Below the pieces are notes generated by a model, which searched no databases, had not been told where the DNA came from, and was given only the letters and a program-made list of their open reading frames with translations. A program made the translations under genes and the position numbers. Positions 60,911 through 64,000 of a stretch of DNA of 64,000 bases are shown one piece after another. Source of the stretch: Spirosoma rigui (lineage in GTDB: Bacteria; Bacteroidota; Bacteroidia; Cytophagales; Spirosomataceae); assembly GCF_002067135.1 (NCBI RefSeq), contig NZ_CP020105.1, positions 2,108,001 through 2,172,000 on the forward strand, written 5' to 3'. Numbering within the stretch: the first letter of the stretch is position 1; every line of letters begins with the position of its first letter.

Positions 60911-62707
60911 ATGAAACAACAGTTCCATATCGTACCCCTGCTGGTGCTCATGCTGCTGACGGCCTGTAAAAACCAGCCGCCAGCCACCACCAAAACGAGC
61001 GTCAAGCAGGGTATTGGCGTTTATGAGTATCGCGATGAAGACCCATCCGTCAAGCCGTTCTTCTCCGACCGGCAGGGTGTCATTGGCCGTAACGGAATGG
61101 TCGCTTCGGCCCACCCCGAGGCCTCGCAGGTCGGACTCAATATTCTAAAAGCCGGCGGCAACGCCGTTGACGCAGCCGTTGCCGTTCAGTTTGCGCTGGC
61201 CGTTGTCTACCCCGGCGCAGGTAATATTGGCGGGGGCGGGTTTATGGTGTACCGGGGGCGCGATGGCAAAGCCTATACACTCGACTACCGGGAGAAAGCG
61301 CCCGGTCGTGCTACGCAAAATATGTATCTCGACTCGCTGGGTAACGTCCGGCCCGGTCTAAGTATCAGCGGCCACCTGGCCAGCGGGGTGCCGGGCTCGG
61401 TCGACGGCATGGCCGAAGCCCACAAGCGGTTCGGAAAGCTGTCATGGGCGCAGGTGCTGCAACCTGCCATCGACCTGGCCGCCAAGGGCTTTGCCCTCAC
61501 CGAACGCGACGCACTGGGTTTGAACCGGATCAAGGGCGACCTGACTACGATCAACCCCGGCAAAACCTACTTCCTGAAAAATACCAACCCTGCCGATACG
61601 CTGAAATGGCAAAAAGGCGAGGTCATGGTGCAGGCTGACCTCGCTAAAACGCTGCAACGGATTCAAAGCCAGGGGCGGGCCGGTTTTTACGAAGGGGAAA
61701 CGGCGCGGCTGCTGGCCGAGGAAATGAAACGCGGTAATGGGCTTATCACCGAAGACGATCTTAAAGCCTATCACTCCGTCTGGCGGGACCCAATTCAGGC
61801 GACCTACAAAAACTACAACGTCATTACGATGCCGCCCACCTCGAGCGGGGGCGTAGCGCTGGTGCAGCTCATGCGGTTTACGGAGCCTTACCCACTGCGC
61901 AAGTGGGGCTGGAACCGCGACAGTACCGTTCAGGTCATGATCGAAGCCGAACGGCGCGTGTATGCCGACCGGGCCAAATTCCTCGGTGATCCCGATTTTG
62001 TGAAGGTGCCGAGCGATAAGCTAATGAGTGTCGACTACCTGAAAAGCCGCTGGACGGATTTCTCATTTGCCAAAGCCACCGACAGCAAGGATGTGCGGGG
62101 CGGCACCATTCCGGGCTACGAGAGCCTGGAAACAACCCACTTTTCGGTTGTCGACAAAGAGGGGAACGCCGTTAGTATTACCACTACGCTCAACGGTGGC
62201 TACGGCAGCCGTGTCGTGGTGGGCGGTGCGGGTTTCTTCATGAACAACGAAATGGATGATTTCAGCGTGAAGCCGGGCGTACCCAATATGTTTGGTCTGA
62301 TTGGCAACCAGGCCAATGCCATTGCACCCCACAAGCGGATGCTGTCGAGTATGACCCCCACGATTCTGGAGAAAGATGGTAAGCTGTTTATGGTGGTTGG
62401 TACGCCCGGCGGCTCCACGATCATCACCTCGGTTTACCAGACAATCCTGAACGTAATCGAGCATGGCATGACGATGCAACAGGCGGTCAACGCGCTGAAG
62501 TTTCACCACCAGTGGCTCCCCGACAAGACGATCTTTGAAAATGGCGCCTTCTCCGAAGCAACCATCCAGCACTTGCAAAGCCGCGGCTATGCGCTGGAAA
62601 AACTAACGAATACCCTCGGCCGGATGGACTGCGTACTCATTCGTCCCGACGGTTCCTACGAGGGAGCCTCCGACCCCCGTGCCGACAACACAGCCAGGGG
62701 GTATTGA
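60911..62707 (+). CDS. ggt: Gamma-glutamyltransferase, lipoprotein form
   Basis: A 598-residue enzyme with a lipobox (LMLLTAC, Cys near residue 19). The large-subunit half has GNAVDAAVAVQFALAVVYPG, GGGGFMVYR and YREKAPG. Autocleavage site is before Thr408 in ETTHFSVVD, making Thr408 the catalytic nucleophile of the small subunit. Further small-subunit motifs: MNNEMDDFSVKPG, KRMLSSMTPTI and GTPGGSTIITSV. It cleaves glutathione and other gamma-glutamyl compounds in the periplasm. Single gene, ending at a long bidirectional hairpin. Confidence 0.95.
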   Translation: MKQQFHIVPLLVLMLLTACKNQPPATTKTSVKQGIGVYEYRDEDPSVKPFFSDRQGVIGRNGMVASAHPEASQVGLNILKAGGNAVDAAVAVQFALAVVYPGAGNIGGGGFMVYRGRDGKAYTLDYREKAPGRATQNMYLDSLGNVRPGLSISGHLASGVPGSVDGMAEAHKRFGKLSWAQVLQPAIDLAAKGFALTERDALGLNRIKGDLTTINPGKTYFLKNTNPADTLKWQKGEVMVQADLAKTLQRIQSQGRAGFYEGETARLLAEEMKRGNGLITEDDLKAYHSVWRDPIQATYKNYNVITMPPTSSGGVALVQLMRFTEPYPLRKWGWNRDSTVQVMIEAERRVYADRAKFLGDPDFVKVPSDKLMSVDYLKSRWTDFSFAKATDSKDVRGGTIPGYESLETTHFSVVDKEGNAVSITTTLNGGYGSRVVVGGAGFFMNNEMDDFSVKPGVPNMFGLIGNQANAIAPHKRMLSSMTPTILEKDGKLFMVVGTPGGSTIITSVYQTILNVIEHGMTMQQAVNALKFHHQWLPDKTIFENGAFSEATIQHLQSRGYALEKLTNTLGRMDCVLIRPDGSYEGASDPRADNTARGY

Positions 62708-62719
62708 GTAACGGCAAGG

Positions 62720-62801
62720 AAAGCAGTCAGGGGCGTAGCGTGACGAAGGGGGTTGAGCTAGGGCACAGTTCTTTTCGTCGCGCTACGCCCCTGACTGCTT
62801 T
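62720..62801. terminator. Long palindrome between convergent genes, bidirectional terminator
   Basis: A 21-bp perfect stem (62720-62740 with 62781-62801), extended by seven more pairs including one G-T (62741-62747 with 62774-62780). T run on the plus strand after the stem. It ends both the gamma-glutamyltransferase and the DUF4142 genes; the stem touches the DUF4142 stop codon. Confidence 0.75.
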
Positions 62802-63383
62802 TTAATCTAATGCATTGCGCATCTGTTTGGCCTGGTCGCGGTGTTTTTTGTCGCTGTCTTCGAGTTTACGGGCGAAGGTTTTGACCGCATCGTTCGGAGC
62901 GTTATCGGCCAGATCATCGGCCGTATCTGCTGCTTTGTCGTTGACCGTATTCATCTCCTTGAGGTACTGCAGATCGAAAGCAGTACCCGGCTTTTCATCC
63001 TGTAAATCCTCAACCCGGTCCTTGCCATCTTTGGCCATAGTGGCGGGAAGGGTAATGTTCATGCTGCGAGCCATGTCGCGCAGTTGCTTTTCGTTCTGCT
63101 GATGTTCATTCATGGCCCGTTGCGCGTAGGAACGTACTTCGGGGTTGGTTGCCTTTTGCAGGGCGAGCTTGCTGAGTTCATACTCGGTCATGCCCATACT
63201 GAAGAGTTCGACCATGTTATCGGCTACGTCTTTCGCGTCTTTTTTGGCGTCGTCGCTGATGGCCGTCGCTTGCTGGTCGATCTTCTTTTCGTTTACTTCT
63301 TTCGCCTTATCCTTGCTGTCCGTACCGCACCCGCCCAGCAGGATACCACTGGCCAGCACCGCACCTAGTATAATCGTTTTCAT
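62802..63383 (-). CDS. DUF4142 lipoprotein
   Basis: A 193-residue protein with a lipobox (LLGGC, Cys near 19). The mature part is a helical, ferritin-like DUF4142 domain. It has MVELFSMGMTEYELSKLALQ, EVRSYAQRAMNEHQQNEKQL (His in the family position) and DLQYLKEMNTVNDKAADTAD. A coiled-coil, Lys/Asp-rich N-terminal region precedes it. DUF4142 proteins are abundant envelope proteins in Bacteroidota, often stress-linked; no reaction is established. Leftward single gene. Confidence 0.9.
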   Translation of the reverse strand: MKTIILGAVLASGILLGGCGTDSKDKAKEVNEKKIDQQATAISDDAKKDAKDVADNMVELFSMGMTEYELSKLALQKATNPEVRSYAQRAMNEHQQNEKQLRDMARSMNITLPATMAKDGKDRVEDLQDEKPGTAFDLQYLKEMNTVNDKAADTADDLADNAPNDAVKTFARKLEDSDKKHRDQAKQMRNALD

Positions 63384-63440
63384 CTGATTAGTTCATTTCG
63401 TTGTGTGGTAAGAACACAACAGCGCGCCGGTTGTTTGAAC

Positions 63441-63563
63441 GAGTCTCAACCCTGCCAGTAGTACGCTAATACTCTGGAAGTGGTTAAGTAAGGCTTGGTC
63501 CTGCGCACAACCAAAACGGACTACCAGATTGTATTAGTCGCAGACCCTGGCAGGGTTGAACTC
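63441..63563. repeat. Imperfect palindrome of about 120 bp
   Basis: CAACCCTGCCAG (63447-63458) pairs with CTGGCAGGGTTG (63547-63558), about 90 nt apart. Inside, CTAATAC near 63467 pairs with GTATTAG near 63533, next to CTGG and CCAG. A smaller stem (TTGGT with ACCAA) lies in the centre. No long T run. It could be a mobile-repeat remnant or an RNA structure downstream of the flavin reductase gene. Confidence 0.55.
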
Positions 63564-63582
63564 ATTAGTAGGGTATTATGGC

Positions 63583-63999
63583 TTATGCTCGTTCGCTGCT
63601 GAGGAGCGTGAGCCAGGCTTCCTGTACGTTGTTCTCGGCCAGCAGCTTTTTGGCATGTGCGTGGAGCAGGTCGGGCAAATACTGGCAGCCATACCGGGCT
63701 TCATCGAGAAGCTCGCCGAGGGCGCCGGATTCCCGGTAGGCTTTCACCTCCTCGGGCTGCGGCAGGGCTGGGACACTCCCTAGCTTGCCCAGTTCGTTGC
63801 CCGTCAGGATGGCGCTCGTCCGGACATGAGCAGGGAGCTGGTCGATGCCGATGCCCAGTTGCGGACGCGCCACTTCGAACAGTGCATCATGACTGGCGCG
63901 CACGTACCAGTCGCCACCCAGCCGGCCAACAAGGTCAATCCGGTGGGGGTCAACGGTACCTTTCTCCGACAGGATTTCACCGTGAACGTGCGCCAGGAT
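63583..63999 (-). CDS. Flavin reductase family protein, C-terminal part
   Basis: The frame stays open to the right edge of the window. It gives 138 residues of C-terminus: HGEILSEKGTVDPHRIDLVG, RLGGDWYVRASHDALFEV, then LTGNELGKLGSVPALP and a helical tail. That matches the C-terminal half of flavin reductase / FMN-binding split-barrel proteins (DIM6/NTAB type). The start lies outside the window. A GTG at 63903 would cut through the conserved domain and is not the start. Reduced flavin supply or a related redox role is inferred from the family. Confidence 0.75.
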   Translation of the reverse strand: MLAHVHGEILSEKGTVDPHRIDLVGRLGGDWYVRASHDALFEVARPQLGIGIDQLPAHVRTSAILTGNELGKLGSVPALPQPEEVKAYRESGALGELLDEARYGCQYLPDLLHAHAKKLLAENNVQEAWLTLLSSERA

Positions 64000-64000
64000 C

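Noticed and set aside
63583..63903. Stand-alone 106-codon gene starting at GTG 63903
   Set aside because: The frame is open to the window edge and the upstream residues continue the flavin reductase domain, so it is the C-terminal part of a longer gene.
1..64000. tRNA, rRNA, CRISPR arrays, insertion sequences, prophage
   Set aside because: None seen by reading: no repeat-spacer pattern, no transposase or integrase-like protein, and no cloverleaf or rRNA core sequence recognised. A covariance-model scan would be needed to exclude small RNAs.

Overview
The window reads as a chromosomal piece of a Gram-negative Bacteroidota, most like the Cytophagales (Spirosoma and relatives). The evidence is a TonB-dependent receptor, many signal-peptide lipoproteins and outer-membrane barrels, a type B ribosomal protein L31, DUF4142, fasciclin and DUF2254 proteins, G+C in the mid to high 50s by eye, few Shine-Dalgarno sites, and several TAnnTTTG-type -7 promoter elements. 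Coding density is high. I recognise no rRNA, tRNA, CRISPR array or intact insertion sequence. Genus level is inference.

Layout. 1-2.4 kb (minus): start of a secreted sugar-phosphate isomerase-like gene, a DUF1338/HglS-like oxygenase, an acyl-ACP thioesterase and L31. 2.9-5.5 kb: class I ribonucleotide reductase alpha chain, followed by an AT-rich island (5.5-6.4 kb) with two orphan ORFs. 6.4-12.5 kb: DUF2254 and fasciclin proteins, a leaderless NMT1/THI5-like binding protein, two secreted proteins and a PAS histidine kinase. 12.8-15.4 kb: a sulfatase coupled to a Tat-exported NIF3-like protein. 17.2-25.8 kb: a two-component system divergent from an RND efflux operon (TolC, permease, adaptor, lipoprotein). 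25.8-26.8 kb: moaA. 27.8-37.5 kb: an envelope cluster in which an outer-membrane barrel plus PAP2/haloperoxidase-like lipoprotein pair occurs twice, around a FecA-like receptor and a DUF3179 protein.

37.5-43.8 kb (minus) is the most interesting part. It is a RiPP locus that looks like a split lanthipeptide pathway: leaderless subtilase, stand-alone I9-like propeptide/inhibitor, Cys-rich candidate precursor, APH-fold kinase, HopA1-fold lyase and a LanC cyclase with its zinc ligands. The precursor carries Cys at every fifth residue from 174 to 204, usually with Ser or Thr one or two residues before it. Hairpins follow each of the first three genes. No exporter is visible.

44.1-59.4 kb (plus): glgE, then an L-rhamnose regulon: aldolase/dehydrogenase fusion, isomerase, kinase, LutABC lactate oxidation, GntR-family regulator, alpha-L-rhamnosidase and RhaT symporter. 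Together these would take rhamnosides to dihydroxyacetone phosphate and pyruvate. 59.5-64 kb: a MacB/FtsX-type permease, gamma-glutamyltransferase, a DUF4142 lipoprotein and the C-terminal part of a flavin reductase family protein.

Many gene ends carry unusually long, near-perfect palindromes (20-41 bp stems) that probably act as terminators. All assignments come from reading the sequence and from family knowledge; no search was run.
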